Positions 9,617 to 18,205 of a stretch of DNA of 38,306 nucleotides are shown one piece after another. A program made the translations under genes and the position numbers. Source of the DNA: Xanthomonas cannabis pv. cannabis (lineage in GTDB: Bacteria > Pseudomonadota > Gammaproteobacteria > Xanthomonadales > Xanthomonadaceae). The stretch spans positions 1 through 38,306 of the forward strand of contig NZ_JSZE01000011.1 of assembly GCF_000802365.1 (NCBI RefSeq), read 5' to 3'. Each line of letters opens with the position of its first letter. Within the stretch, counting starts at the first letter, position 1. The notes below the pieces were generated by a model. The model saw nothing but the letters and a program-made list of their open reading frames with translations, was not told the origin of the DNA and did not search any database.

Positions 9617-9958
9617 ATGTCCTCGTTTTCCTCGACCACACGCATCGCGTTGACGCAGATTCCCGATGCCGGAGTGCTGGAAGTCGAAGCAGCGTTGGGC
9701 GAGGGCACCGAGTCGCTGGTGGTGTATCGCCAGGGCCTGCAGGTGCGCGCGTGGTTGAACATCTGCCCGCACGCCGGCCGCCGGCTGGACTGGGCGCCGG
9801 GGCAGTTCCTCACGACCAAGGATGGCCACCTGGTCTGCGCAGCCCATGGCGCGGCGTTCGAGCTTGATGCCGGCGAATGCATCAGCGGGCCCTGTCGCGG
9901 GCAGTCGCTGGTAGCGGTGCCGGTGCGCGTCGAGGGCGAGCAGGTGGTACTGGGGTAG
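9617..9958 (+). CDS. Rieske [2Fe-2S] domain protein
   Basis: A 113-residue soluble protein that is almost entirely one Rieske domain. The two cluster-binding motifs are clear: C-x-H in NICPHAGRRLDW and C-x2-H in VCAAHGAAFE, giving 2 Cys and 2 His ligands. It resembles NirD/ferredoxin-like stand-alone Rieske proteins that donate electrons to oxygenases or reductases. No partner enzyme is adjacent, so the electron acceptor is unknown. Confidence 0.9.
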   Translation: MSSFSSTTRIALTQIPDAGVLEVEAALGEGTESLVVYRQGLQVRAWLNICPHAGRRLDWAPGQFLTTKDGHLVCAAHGAAFELDAGECISGPCRGQSLVAVPVRVEGEQVVLG

Positions 9959-10105
9959 CGCTGCACCAGGTGCGTGAGCGCCGGCCACTGGCGCACGCGG
10001 CGATGTGCGCTGCATTGCAATGCTGTTCGACGCTACTGCGGGCTTGCCTGCGATACGCTCGGCGCGATCGAAGCCGAGCGCCAGACATGGCCCTGGGCCC
10101 CGGCT

Positions 10106-11968
10106 CTAACGCGCCGCCCACCAGAACATCAGGTTGATCATCGACACCATCACCACGATGTAGATCAGCGACAACGGCGCGCCCACGCGCCACAGCTCGC
10201 GCGGTTGATAGTTGGCCGGGCCGGCCACCATCGAGATCACCGGGTTGGAGGCGGTCATCAGATTGTTGGATGCCGACAACGCCACGATCAGCGCAAACGC
10301 CGTCGGGTTGCCATTGGCGGCCAGCGCCAGATTCACCGCAATCGGCACCATCACGATGGTCGCACCCACATGGCTGATCACCAGCGAGAACGCGGTGGTG
10401 AGCAAGGCCAGGCTGATTTCCAGCGCCCACACCGGAATGCCTTCGGGCAGCCGGTCGATGGTGTGGCCGGCCACCCAGGCTGCAGTGCCGCTGCTGTCCA
10501 TCGCCCAGCCGAGCGGGATCAGCCCGGCCATCATGAAGATGGTCTTCCAGTTGATCGAGGCGTAGGCCTCGTCCATGCGCAGCACGCCGCTGACCAGCAT
10601 GCAGGCCACGCCGGTCATCAGCGTCAGCGCCACCGGCAGGCGCGAAGTCAGTGCGATCAAGATGGTGAAGGCAAAGATCGCCATCGCGATCTTGAACTTG
10701 TGCGGGCGCTGCTCGCCTTTCGGGAAGTCGGTGACCGGCACGAAATCGCGGCTTTCCGCCGCCTGCGCCAGGTCCTGCCAGATGCTGTGGAACACCAGCA
10801 TGTCGCCGGCGCGCAGCGGCACGTTGCGTACGTCCTCGCGGATGACCTGCTTGTCGCGGTTGATCGCCAGCAGGCTGATGCCGGCCTGCTTGCGCAGCCG
10901 CAGCTCGCCGGCACTCTTGCCGATCAACCGCGAGTTGGGCGGGATCAGCGCCTCGGAAATGCCTGCAAGACTGGGGTTGAACAGGTCGCCCAGGTTGCGC
11001 AGCCGCGAGGACATGCGCAGGAAGTGGTTCTGCGCAAAATCGTTCACCTCCTGGCGCGGCCCCATGGCGCCGAGCACGCTGCCCACCCAGATGCGCATGT
11101 CCGCCGGTGGGGCCAGGCGGGTGTCGTTGCCGGTCTTCAGGGCCAGCAGCAACGGCGCGTCATGGATGGCCTCGGCCTCGCCAAGGGTCATGCCGACCAA
11201 GGGGCTTTCGGCGGTCACGGTCAGTTCGAACACGTCGCCATCGATGCCGTAGGTCTTGGCGAAATAGCTTTCGGTGCGCGAGGGCGTGACGCCTTCGTTG
11301 ATCAGGCGTTCTTCTTCGATCAGCTTGCGGTCGCCGTAGAAGCGGAAGTACAGCAATGCGGCGATCAGCAGCGCCACACCGATCGGCAATGGCGCAAACA
11401 TGGTCAACGGTTCGATGCTCGCCATGCCCGAGGGCAGGTTGTTGTTGGCCGAGACCAGCAGGTCGTTGAGCAGGATCAGCGGCGAATTACCCACCATGGT
11501 GAGCGCGCCGCCCATCACGATCGCCGCGGCGATCGGCAACAACATGCGCTGCAAGGTGAGCCCGGTGCGCGCGGCCAGCCGCGAGGCGACCGGCAGATAC
11601 AGGGCCATCACCGACGGGTTCTGCATGAACGACGAATTCAAGCCGGAGATGGCCAGCGTCATCATCATCAGGCGCTGCTCGCTGCCGTGCGAACGCCGCA
11701 ACAGCCAGCTGGCCAGCCGGTTCAATGCACCGGTGCGCTCCAGCCCCGCGCCAAGGATGGTGGTGGCGATGATGCTCATCACCGCATTACCGGAAAAACC
11801 ACCGAACAGTTCTTCCGGCGCCACCAACCCGGTGACGCCGAGCACCACCAGCACGATCAAGGCCACCACGTCGGCGCGGATGCGCTCGAACAGAAACATC
11901 GCCATCGTGAAACCGACCAGCCCGAGGACGAGCTTCATATCGTTGGTCAGCGTCAGCGCGGTGTCCAT
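10106..11968 (-). CDS. SLC13-family anion permease with two TrkA-C (RCK_C) domains
   Basis: A 620-residue inner-membrane transporter for divalent anions (sulfate, or di/tricarboxylate in relatives). N-terminal TM helices (KLVLGLVGFTMAMFLFERIR, VVALIVLVVLGVTGLV) and the helical hairpin around MQNPSVMALYLPVASRLAAR are typical of the divalent-anion:Na+ symporter fold. Two central soluble TrkA-C domains follow (around VFELTVTAESPLVGMTLGEA and IPPNSRLIGKSAGELRLRKQ), with further TM helices to the end (VVMVSMINLMFWWAAR). This architecture is common in proteobacterial SLC13 permeases. The substrate is not determinable here. It lies 77 bp downstream of trmB, separated by an inverted repeat. Confidence 0.92.
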   Translation of the reverse strand: MDTALTLTNDMKLVLGLVGFTMAMFLFERIRADVVALIVLVVLGVTGLVAPEELFGGFSGNAVMSIIATTILGAGLERTGALNRLASWLLRRSHGSEQRLMMMTLAISGLNSSFMQNPSVMALYLPVASRLAARTGLTLQRMLLPIAAAIVMGGALTMVGNSPLILLNDLLVSANNNLPSGMASIEPLTMFAPLPIGVALLIAALLYFRFYGDRKLIEEERLINEGVTPSRTESYFAKTYGIDGDVFELTVTAESPLVGMTLGEAEAIHDAPLLLALKTGNDTRLAPPADMRIWVGSVLGAMGPRQEVNDFAQNHFLRMSSRLRNLGDLFNPSLAGISEALIPPNSRLIGKSAGELRLRKQAGISLLAINRDKQVIREDVRNVPLRAGDMLVFHSIWQDLAQAAESRDFVPVTDFPKGEQRPHKFKIAMAIFAFTILIALTSRLPVALTLMTGVACMLVSGVLRMDEAYASINWKTIFMMAGLIPLGWAMDSSGTAAWVAGHTIDRLPEGIPVWALEISLALLTTAFSLVISHVGATIVMVPIAVNLALAANGNPTAFALIVALSASNNLMTASNPVISMVAGPANYQPRELWRVGAPLSLIYIVVMVSMINLMFWWAAR

Positions 11969-11976
11969 TGGGGGCC

Positions 11977-12077
11977 GGGATTCGTGATTCGGGAGTGGGG
12001 ATTGGTTAGAAGCGCTGAAGCGTCTGGCTGCCGGGATAGCTGCTGTTACGAATCCCCAATCCCGATTCCCGAATCCC
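11977..12077. repeat. Xanthomonas-type GGGATTCG inverted repeat
   Basis: Copies of a GATTCGGGA/GGGGATTCG motif run one way at 11977-12004 and in the inverse orientation at 12049-12077, giving a long imperfect hairpin. Short dispersed repeats of this kind are frequent between Xanthomonas genes. The right arm overlaps the last ten codons of trmB. Confidence 0.7.
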
Positions 12078-12804
12078 GGTCATAAACCAGATCCCACACG
12101 CCGTGCCCAAGCTTCTGGCCGCGGGTTTCGAAGTGGGTCTGCGGGCGCCAGGCGGGGCGTTCGACGTGGCCGCGCGGGCCGGCGCGGTTGACCAGGCCCG
12201 GTGTGGCGTCGAGCACGTCCCACATCTGCTCGGCGTAGTCGGCCCAGTCGGTGGCCGCGTGCAGGCGGCCACCCTCGCGCAGCTTGCGCACCACCAGCTG
12301 CACGAACGCCGGCTGGATCAGGCGACGCTTGTTGTGGCGCTTCTTGTGCCACGGGTCGGGGAAATAGATGCGCACCTCGTCCAGTGCGCCATCAGCGATC
12401 TCGTGTTCCAGCACTTCCACCGCATCGTGGTGATACAGGCGCACATGCGTGCTGCCGTCCTCGTCCAGCGCGTTGAGCAGACGGCCCACACCCGGCGCGT
12501 GCACTTCGATGCCGATGTAATCGCGGCTGGGGTCCTGCTGCGCGGCGAAGCGCAACGCCGCACCATTGCCGAAGCCGATTTCCAGCACCTTGGGCGCGTC
12601 GCGTCCGAACGTGGCAGCCAGATCGCGCGGGGCGCCGGTGTAGTCCAGCCCGAAACGCGGCCATAACTCGTCAAACGCACGCTGCTGCGCCGGCGTGAAG
12701 CGGCCCTGGCGCAGCACGAAGCTGCGCACTTGCCGGCGGCCTTCTTCGATGGTGAAAGGTTTGGGCGGCATCTTCGCGCCGTCGCTGGTGAAAGGGTCAG
12801 TCAT
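12046..12804 (-). CDS. trmB: tRNA (guanine-N7)-methyltransferase TrmB
   Basis: Methylates N7 of G46 in the variable loop of tRNAs, using S-adenosylmethionine. The 252 residues include the SAM-binding motif ([16 protein letters not shown]), the acidic ribose-binding site ([15 protein letters not shown]), the catalytic-site signature ([17 protein letters not shown]) and the TrmB C-terminal core ([17 protein letters not shown]). The last ten residues ([10 protein letters not shown]) are encoded by the adjacent repeat element and look like an added tail. The start at 12804 gives the normal N-terminal length; Met12 is an alternative. Confidence 0.96.
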   Translation of the reverse strand: MTDPFTSDGAKMPPKPFTIEEGRRQVRSFVLRQGRFTPAQQRAFDELWPRFGLDYTGAPRDLAATFGRDAPKVLEIGFGNGAALRFAAQQDPSRDYIGIEVHAPGVGRLLNALDEDGSTHVRLYHHDAVEVLEHEIADGALDEVRIYFPDPWHKKRHNKRRLIQPAFVQLVVRKLREGGRLHAATDWADYAEQMWDVLDATPGLVNRAGPRGHVERPAWRPQTHFETRGQKLGHGVWDLVYDRDSGIGIGDS

Positions 12805-12828
12805 GAATTAAGTCATCGGCGGAACGAA

Positions 12829-12935
12829 CGCCCCTCTCCCACCGGGGCAAGGAGGCACAGTTTGCGCGCCATGGGCGCGCGTGCCTGGGAGCGCTCGCGA
12901 CGCAGGCGCGGAGCGGGGGTTGGGGTGAGGGTACG
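12829..12935. repeat. Intergenic imperfect inverted repeat (CCCCTCTCCC / GGGGTGAGGG type)
   Basis: Between thiG and trmB, cgcccctctcccaccg (12829 onward) is roughly inverted by gggggttggggtgaggg (~12914-12930), with a further GC-rich palindrome inside (gcgcgccatgggcgcgc). This looks like a short dispersed intergenic repeat of Xanthomonas. It could fold in RNA between the two genes. Confidence 0.5.
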
Positions 12936-13043
12936 GCGTGAGGGGGACGCCCGCAGCAACGCGCGATCTGGCAGCGGTCATATCCGGCACGCCGGACTGC
13001 CGATCATTGCGCCTCGGCCGCAATGTCAACGCAGACCACCGAC

Positions 13044-13838
13044 TCATCCAATCACACCGTCCACCGGGCTCGATGCCGATGCATAGCGCTTGCGCGGAAT
13101 CCGCCCGGCCAGAAACGCTTCGCGCCCGGCCTCGATCGCCTTGCGCATCGCGCTGGCCATCAGGATCGGGTCGCGCGCGCCGGCAATGGCGGTGTTCATC
13201 AACACGCCGTCGCAGCCCAGCTCCATCGCGATTGCCGCGTCCGAGGCGGTGCCTACGCCGGCGTCGACAATGATCGGCACCTTGGCGTTCTCGATGATTT
13301 CCAGCAGGTTGTACTTGTTCTGGATACCCAGGCCGGAGCCGATCGGCGCGGCCAGCGGCATCACCGCCACGCAGCCGATCTCTTCCAAGCGCTTGGCCAG
13401 GATCGGATCGTCGGAGGTATAGACCATCACCTCGAAGCCATCGGCCACCAGTTGCTCGGCGGCCTTGAGCGTCTGCACCACATCTGGATACAGCGTGCGC
13501 TCGTCGCCCAGCACTTCCAGCTTGGTGAGGCTGTGGCCGTCCAGCAGCTCGCGTGCCAGCCGGCAGGTGCGCACCGCGTCGTCGGCGGTGTAGCAGCCGG
13601 CAGTGTTGGGCAGCAGCGTGTAGCGCTCCGGCGGCAGCACGTCGAGCAGGCTAGGCGCGTTGGGGTCCTGGCCGATGTTCACCCGGCGGATGGCCACCGT
13701 CACGATCTCGGCCGCGGCGGCCTCGGTGGCCAGGCGGGTCTCGTCCAGATCCTTGAACTTGCCGGTGCCGGTCAGCAGGCGCGAGCCATAGCGTTTGCCG
13801 GCGATGACCAGCGCATCAGAGGGGGCGGGATTCGTCAT
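13044..13838 (-). CDS. thiG: Thiazole synthase ThiG
   Basis: Forms the thiazole phosphate ring of thiamine from deoxyxylulose phosphate, dehydroglycine/iminoglycine and ThiS thiocarboxylate. The 264-residue TIM barrel begins with [20 protein letters not shown]. It contains the lysine-bearing [20 protein letters not shown] and the phosphate-binding region [20 protein letters not shown], then [16 protein letters not shown]. It follows thiS by 48 bp on the same strand, forming a thiSG operon. Confidence 0.98.
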   Translation of the reverse strand: MTNPAPSDALVIAGKRYGSRLLTGTGKFKDLDETRLATEAAAAEIVTVAIRRVNIGQDPNAPSLLDVLPPERYTLLPNTAGCYTADDAVRTCRLARELLDGHSLTKLEVLGDERTLYPDVVQTLKAAEQLVADGFEVMVYTSDDPILAKRLEEIGCVAVMPLAAPIGSGLGIQNKYNLLEIIENAKVPIIVDAGVGTASDAAIAMELGCDGVLMNTAIAGARDPILMASAMRKAIEAGREAFLAGRIPRKRYASASSPVDGVIG

Positions 13839-13886
13839 GCGGCAATTATCACCGATCGGGCGCGGATGCGCCGGCCGCGCGGGGCA

Positions 13887-14087
13887 TCAACCGCCGCCCA
13901 AGGCGTGCACGATCTCCACCACATCGCCCTCGCGCAACACATGCTCGGCGTGCCGCCCGCGCGACACGATTTCGCCATTGACCTCCACTGCCACGCGTCG
14001 CTGGGTCAGGCCTTCCTGTTCCAGCAGGGCGGCCAGCGGCAGGTGGTCGGGGAGCGTGCGCGGGGCGCCGTTGAGTTGAATGTTCAT
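13887..14087 (-). CDS. thiS: Sulfur carrier protein ThiS
   Basis: A 66-residue ubiquitin-fold protein that carries sulfur as a C-terminal thiocarboxylate for thiazole synthesis. It starts MNIQLNG, contains VAVEVNGEIVSR, and ends in the required Gly-Gly (VEIVHALGGG; one extra glycine). It is first in the thiSG operon. No THI-box riboswitch was recognised in the ~150 bp upstream, which carry a GC-rich hairpin instead. Confidence 0.96.
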   Translation of the reverse strand: MNIQLNGAPRTLPDHLPLAALLEQEGLTQRRVAVEVNGEIVSRGRHAEHVLREGDVVEIVHALGGG

Positions 14088-14103
14088 GTCATCATTGTTG
14101 CAT

Positions 14104-14129
14104 CGCGCGCCGTCGGGGCGCGCGTTTTT
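14104..14129 (+). terminator. Intrinsic terminator on the plus strand, upstream of thiS
   Basis: An 8-bp all-GC stem (14104-14111 with 14117-14124, 5-nt loop) is followed by TTTTT. As oriented it stops plus-strand transcription, although the gene before it (thiS) runs the other way. It may end antisense transcripts across thiSG or insulate the esterase gene. Confidence 0.6.
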
Positions 14130-14242
14130 GCGTTATGCGGCGATGCAGCGTGAGCGCGGGCGGCGAGGGTGAAACCATTGCCATTCGCCGGCGTACGTAT
14201 GCAGGCCGGTCCGGTCCCATCCACTTTCAAGCAGGCACTCCC

Positions 14243-16060
14243 ATGGCTTCAACACTTCGCCCGATCCGCTCCCTGATGGCGGTCGCCATCGCTATCGCGG
14301 CCACCCCGGCCATGGCCGAGCAGGCCTTCGACCAGACCGTGTTCTTCGGTGACAGCCTCACCGACAGCGGCTACTACACCCCGTTGCTGCCGGCTGCTTC
14401 GCGCCCGGTCACCGGCAAGTTCACCACCAACCCGGGCTGGGTGTGGGCCGAATATGTCGGCGACCACTTCGGCACCAACGCAGCGCCCAACGGCAATGGC
14501 CAGACCGGCGACAACTACGCTGCCGGCGGCGCGCGCATCCAGGCCAGCTCGGTCAGCGCACTCGGCGCCGCGCCGTCGGTGACCAGCCAGATCAACACCT
14601 ATCTCACCGCCAATGGCGGCCGCGCCAACCCGAACGCGCTGTACAGCGTGTGGGGCGGCGCCAACGACCTGTTGGCCGCGGCCACCGTGCCGGCGCAGGC
14701 ACAGGCCATCATTGGCAGCGCGGTCACCGCCCAGGTGGGCGCCGTGGCCACGCTGCAGACTGCCGGCGCGCGCTACGTGATGGTGCCGACCATTCCCGAT
14801 ATCGGCATCACCCCGCGCTTCCGCGCCGGCGGCGCAGCCGCCATGGCCCAGGGCACCGCAGCGGCCGCCACCTACAACACCGCGCTGTTCAACGGGCTGC
14901 AATCGGCCGGCCTGCGCGTGATCCCGCTCGACACCTTCCACATGCTGCAGGAAATCGTCGCCGCGCCGGGCACCTTCGGCTTCACCAACATCACCAACAC
15001 CGCCTGCAACCCGGCACTGCCACTGCCGGCCTGCAACCCGACCAGCCTGGTCGCCGCCAACGCACCGACCACCTACGTCTTCGCCGACGGCATCCATCCG
15101 ACCACGGCGGTGCACCAGATCCTGGGCGAGTACGCGATTTCGCTGCTGGAAGCGCCGCGCCTGCAGCAGGTGCTGACGCACTCGGCGCAGGCCGGTGGTC
15201 GCGCCCGTGCCGATCAGGTGGCCTGGCATCTGGACGGCAAGCCGGACGCCGACGGGCTGCGCTGGTGGGGCAGCGTGCGCGGCGACATGCAGCGCTACGA
15301 CCACGCCGACCTGTACGACGGCATGGCCCCGGCCGGCCTGTTCGGCGTGGATTGGACGGCCGGCGACCTGGTGTTCGGCGGCTTTGCCGGCTTCGGCCGC
15401 ATGGACGCGGACTTCGGCAACCGCAACGGCAGCTTCAAGCAGGACGACACCACCCTGGGCGGCTTCTTCGGCTGGTACACCGGCCCGGTGTGGGTCAACG
15501 CCCAGGTCAGCTACAGCTGGCTGAGCTACGACGTGGACCGTGAAGTGCAGCTGGGGCCAGCGACCCGCGTGCACAGCGGCTCGCCGGACGGCAGCAATCT
15601 CACCGCCGCGCTCAACGCCGGCTATTCGCTGGGCGAAGGCAACGTCAAGTACGGCCCGGTGGCCGGCCTGACCTGGCAGAAGATCAAGCTCGACGGCTAC
15701 ACCGAAAGCGACGCCAGTGCCACCGCGCTGGGCTATGCCGACCAGGATATCGACTCGCTGGTCGGCCGCGTCGGCTTCCAGGTGCGCCTGGACGGCGCCG
15801 CGATCAAGCCGTACCTGCAGGCGACCTACGACCACGAGTTCAAGGACGGTGGCGAAGCCAGCGCCTGGCTGCAGTCGATGCCGGAAGTGGGCATGTACAC
15901 CGTCCCGGGCCAGAACTTCGACCGCAACTACGCCACCGTGGTGCTGGGCGCCCGCACCGGCCTGTGGGGCCTGCAGAGCAACGTCGGCCTGAGCACCACC
16001 ACCGCCCAGCGCAGTGCCCGCGATGCAACGCTGTTCGTGAACTTCAGCGGCAATTTCTGA
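14243..16060 (+). CDS. GDSL-type autotransporter esterase/lipase
   Basis: A type Va secreted esterase anchored in the outer membrane, related to EstA-like enzymes. The 605 residues begin with a signal peptide (LMAVAIAIAATPAMA). The SGNH/GDSL passenger has block I FFGDSLTDSGYY, a block II/III region with YAAGGAR and VWGGANDL, and the catalytic Asp-His pair in FADGIHPTTAVHQ. From about residue 340 an autotransporter beta-barrel follows, ending LFVNFSGNF with a terminal Phe. ATG 14243 gives a proper signal peptide; earlier in-frame codons do not. A strong hairpin (16098-16123) closes the unit. Confidence 0.95.
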   Translation: MASTLRPIRSLMAVAIAIAATPAMAEQAFDQTVFFGDSLTDSGYYTPLLPAASRPVTGKFTTNPGWVWAEYVGDHFGTNAAPNGNGQTGDNYAAGGARIQASSVSALGAAPSVTSQINTYLTANGGRANPNALYSVWGGANDLLAAATVPAQAQAIIGSAVTAQVGAVATLQTAGARYVMVPTIPDIGITPRFRAGGAAAMAQGTAAAATYNTALFNGLQSAGLRVIPLDTFHMLQEIVAAPGTFGFTNITNTACNPALPLPACNPTSLVAANAPTTYVFADGIHPTTAVHQILGEYAISLLEAPRLQQVLTHSAQAGGRARADQVAWHLDGKPDADGLRWWGSVRGDMQRYDHADLYDGMAPAGLFGVDWTAGDLVFGGFAGFGRMDADFGNRNGSFKQDDTTLGGFFGWYTGPVWVNAQVSYSWLSYDVDREVQLGPATRVHSGSPDGSNLTAALNAGYSLGEGNVKYGPVAGLTWQKIKLDGYTESDASATALGYADQDIDSLVGRVGFQVRLDGAAIKPYLQATYDHEFKDGGEASAWLQSMPEVGMYTVPGQNFDRNYATVVLGARTGLWGLQSNVGLSTTTAQRSARDATLFVNFSGNF

Positions 16061-16097
16061 GCCACGCCGAACCGCTGCAGGTAGCACCTTGCAAGAC

Positions 16098-16123
16098 ACG
16101 AGGGCCGGGCAACCGGCCCTCGT
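16098..16123. terminator. Hairpin after the esterase gene
   Basis: A perfect 11-bp stem (16098-16108 with 16113-16123) with a 4-nt loop lies 38 bp after the stop codon. No T-run follows, so it is a stem-only or 3'-stabilising terminator. Confidence 0.65.
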
Positions 16124-16178
16124 CACGTCTGCGCATTGCGTCCGATGCCTACACCCGCCTAAACTCTCCCAACGCCGT

Positions 16179-16252
16179 GCGGGCGTAGCTCAATGGTAGA
16201 GCTGTAGCTTCCCAAGCTACTGACGTGGGTTCGATTCCCATCGCCCGCTCCA
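16179..16252 (+). tRNA. tRNA-Gly (anticodon CCC)
   Basis: The full cloverleaf can be drawn. Acceptor stem 16179-16185 pairs with 16242-16248. The D arm has GCTC/GAGC, and the 5-bp anticodon stem (16204-16208 with 16216-16220) carries loop TTCCCAA, anticodon CCC at 16211-16213. The T arm has TTCGATT in its loop. CCA is encoded at 16250-16252. It reads GGG codons. An integrase gene begins 67 bp downstream, so its 3' half is the likely integration target of the island. Confidence 0.97.
16216..16252 (+). other. Probable attachment site (island left end) at the tRNA-Gly 3' end
   Basis: Tyrosine integrases encoded next to a tRNA gene usually recombine within the tRNA 3' half (anticodon or T arm to CCA). 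The tRNA remains complete here, so the element restored it on insertion. No second copy of this segment was seen in the window, so the right end should lie beyond 38,306. The exact core is not determinable. Confidence 0.5.
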
Positions 16253-16319
16253 GAGCTTCCGCCAAGTCTCTAAGTGTCTGACTTGGCTGGATATTCCGGC
16301 CGATTGATGATTCCGAGCG

Positions 16320-17873
16320 ATGCCCCTTGAGGTATCAATCGAGGTATCAATCTTGCCCAAGCCTCTGATGATTTCGCGCTCGGCTGGCCTGTATGCGCGC
16401 TTCTTTGTTCCCACTGATCTTCGGGCCTCCATTGGCTCGCGTTACCTTGTGCGCTCGTTGGGAAACCGTCGTGGTGACCACGCCAGGCTGGCGGCGGCTA
16501 CGATGGGAATGGCACTATCGATTGCATTCGATGCCATGCGGAAAGGGATTGCCGTGGACGTGGACGAGCTGCTGAAGAAGATTCGGGATGGAGAGATATA
16601 CGAGTTGACTCTGCACGATGTGAAGCTGCCCAACGGCACTCGCATCGCCCAAGCCCAGCTGGACACGCCCACGGATGCGGCGTTGTTTGGCGACCTGATG
16701 GCCAGAGCTGGAGCAGACGGATCCTCGAACATCGTCACCCCAAAGATGCCCAAACGTCCGAAGATTAACTGGGACGCGGATGAGCACAGCACAGGCAAGT
16801 CTGCAGGCGGGTTGATGCTGTCGAAGGCGATGGTCGATCATTTGAGGGACTTGGCCGGGGCTCGTCTGCATCAGAAGACCGTGTTGGAAAGCCGCCACAC
16901 GCTGCGCCTGTTTGCCGGGATCATCGGCAAAGACGTTCCCGTGGCCTCGCTGAGCCAAGACCACGTCCGGGCTTTCTTCGAGGGCGTGCGCTACTGGCCG
17001 TCGAATGCGACTAAGCGGCCGGCCTACCGAGACCTGTCGGTGCCCGAGGTCATCAAGCTGGCGAAGAAGAACGAGGAACCAGAGCCGGCGGCGTGGACCA
17101 TGGCCAAGCACCGGCAGCGGCTGAGCGTCTTCCTGGTGTCGCTGGTCGAGGGCAAGCATCTGGCGGTGAACCCGCTGGCGGGCATCCGGGCGATCGCCAC
17201 GCCGGACTCGGAAGACACGGGTTCGCCTTTCACGGACGCCGAGTTGAAGGCGATCTTTGACCCGGTGGAGTTCCCAAAGTGGGCGTCGAAATACCCGCAT
17301 CGGTGGTTCGGACCGATCTTGGGACTTTACTCGGGAGCTCGCGTCAACGAGATCGCGCAGCTCCGGCTGGAGGACATCGACGCCATCGACGGCGTGCCCG
17401 GCTTCTTTGTCCGCAAGATCGGGAAGAAGCAGAGCATCAAGAACAAGCACAGCCGGCGGTTCATCCCGCTGGCTCAGCCGGTCATTGAGGCCGGGTTCCT
17501 CACCTACGTGGAAGAGGCGAGGCAAGCTGGGGTCGAGCGGTTGTTCCCGGACCTGCCCAACTCGACAGGGCTGGGCTACGGGCGGCAGCTGAGTCGCCAG
17601 TTCTCGGTCTACATCAAGCGACAAGGGGTGGCGGAGAAGGGGCAGGGCTTCCACGGGTTCCGCCATACCATTGCTTCAAAGCTCGACGAGGCGGGGGTCT
17701 CGGCTTCAGCGATTGGAGCGCTCACTGGCCACGGGACTGGGCAGACCGTGTTGGAGAAGTTCTACATCGATCGACGTAGCCTGCCGGACCGGGTGGCAAC
17801 GCTTGCTAGGTTCAGTCCGCTACTGTCCCTTCCTATTTACAGTTCTGGAAAGTTTGCGGAAAACTTGAAATAG
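16320..17873 (+). CDS. Tyrosine-type site-specific integrase of the island
   Basis: Catalyses integration and excision of the element. The 517 residues comprise an N-terminal arm-binding/DUF6538-like start (SAGLYARFFVPTDLRASIGS), a SAM-like core-binding domain around residues 175-270, and a C-terminal catalytic domain. All catalytic residues are present: Arg341 (SGARVNEIAQL), a Lys near KNKHSRRFIPL, His445 and Arg448 (HGFRHT), His471 (LTGHG) and the nucleophile Tyr482 (KFYIDRR). The first codons are a perfect 12-bp tandem repeat (16329-16352), and no good ribosome-binding site precedes ATG 16320, so the true start might be ATG 16368. It sits directly after tRNA-Gly. Confidence 0.95.
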   Translation: MPLEVSIEVSILPKPLMISRSAGLYARFFVPTDLRASIGSRYLVRSLGNRRGDHARLAAATMGMALSIAFDAMRKGIAVDVDELLKKIRDGEIYELTLHDVKLPNGTRIAQAQLDTPTDAALFGDLMARAGADGSSNIVTPKMPKRPKINWDADEHSTGKSAGGLMLSKAMVDHLRDLAGARLHQKTVLESRHTLRLFAGIIGKDVPVASLSQDHVRAFFEGVRYWPSNATKRPAYRDLSVPEVIKLAKKNEEPEPAAWTMAKHRQRLSVFLVSLVEGKHLAVNPLAGIRAIATPDSEDTGSPFTDAELKAIFDPVEFPKWASKYPHRWFGPILGLYSGARVNEIAQLRLEDIDAIDGVPGFFVRKIGKKQSIKNKHSRRFIPLAQPVIEAGFLTYVEEARQAGVERLFPDLPNSTGLGYGRQLSRQFSVYIKRQGVAEKGQGFHGFRHTIASKLDEAGVSASAIGALTGHGTGQTVLEKFYIDRRSLPDRVATLARFSPLLSLPIYSSGKFAENLK

Positions 17874-18205
17874 TTAGTTATGGAGTCTAGCCAGCAGCCG
17901 TTTAGCTAGTCGCGTATGAACTTTACCTGACAACGTTATGACTAGAGTGGGAGCGAAGCCAATTTAGCTAGCCCATAGCTGGCGAGGCGTGGCCGATGCT
18001 CGGGAGACACGCTGCGAGTTCATTCATTGGCGACGAAGTTGGATACCCTCGGCGAGGCAGCGGGCACATCGCCTGGGGAATAATGCGGCACGTTATGCAG
18101 CATTGTCCAGTTTGTCGAAGCCTATACCGACTGCGGATTGCACGGAGTTCTTTTCTAATAATTTTCTTAAACGGTTGTGGTGAATTATTCAGCGCTTGAC
18201 GGGGC
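17874..18205. other. Gene-poor stretch after the integrase
   Basis: About 330 bp with no convincing gene. The imperfect repeated word TTAGCTAG occurs twice (around 17900 and 17965). The composition shifts from G+C-rich to A/T-rich near 18150, marking the junction with the following cassette. It could hold sites for excision factors, but nothing specific is visible. Confidence 0.4.

Noticed and set aside
9974-12085. Long plus-strand frame (~700 codons) opposite the SLC13 permease
   Set aside because: Composition is His/Arg/Gln-rich noise typical of the antisense frame of a membrane protein gene; the minus-strand frame has clear transporter features.
14249-16126. Long open frame (about 625 codons) on the minus strand across the esterase gene
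   Set aside because: It is the antisense of a clear autotransporter esterase in G+C-rich DNA; the translation is low-complexity Val/Ala/His/Gly without domain signatures.
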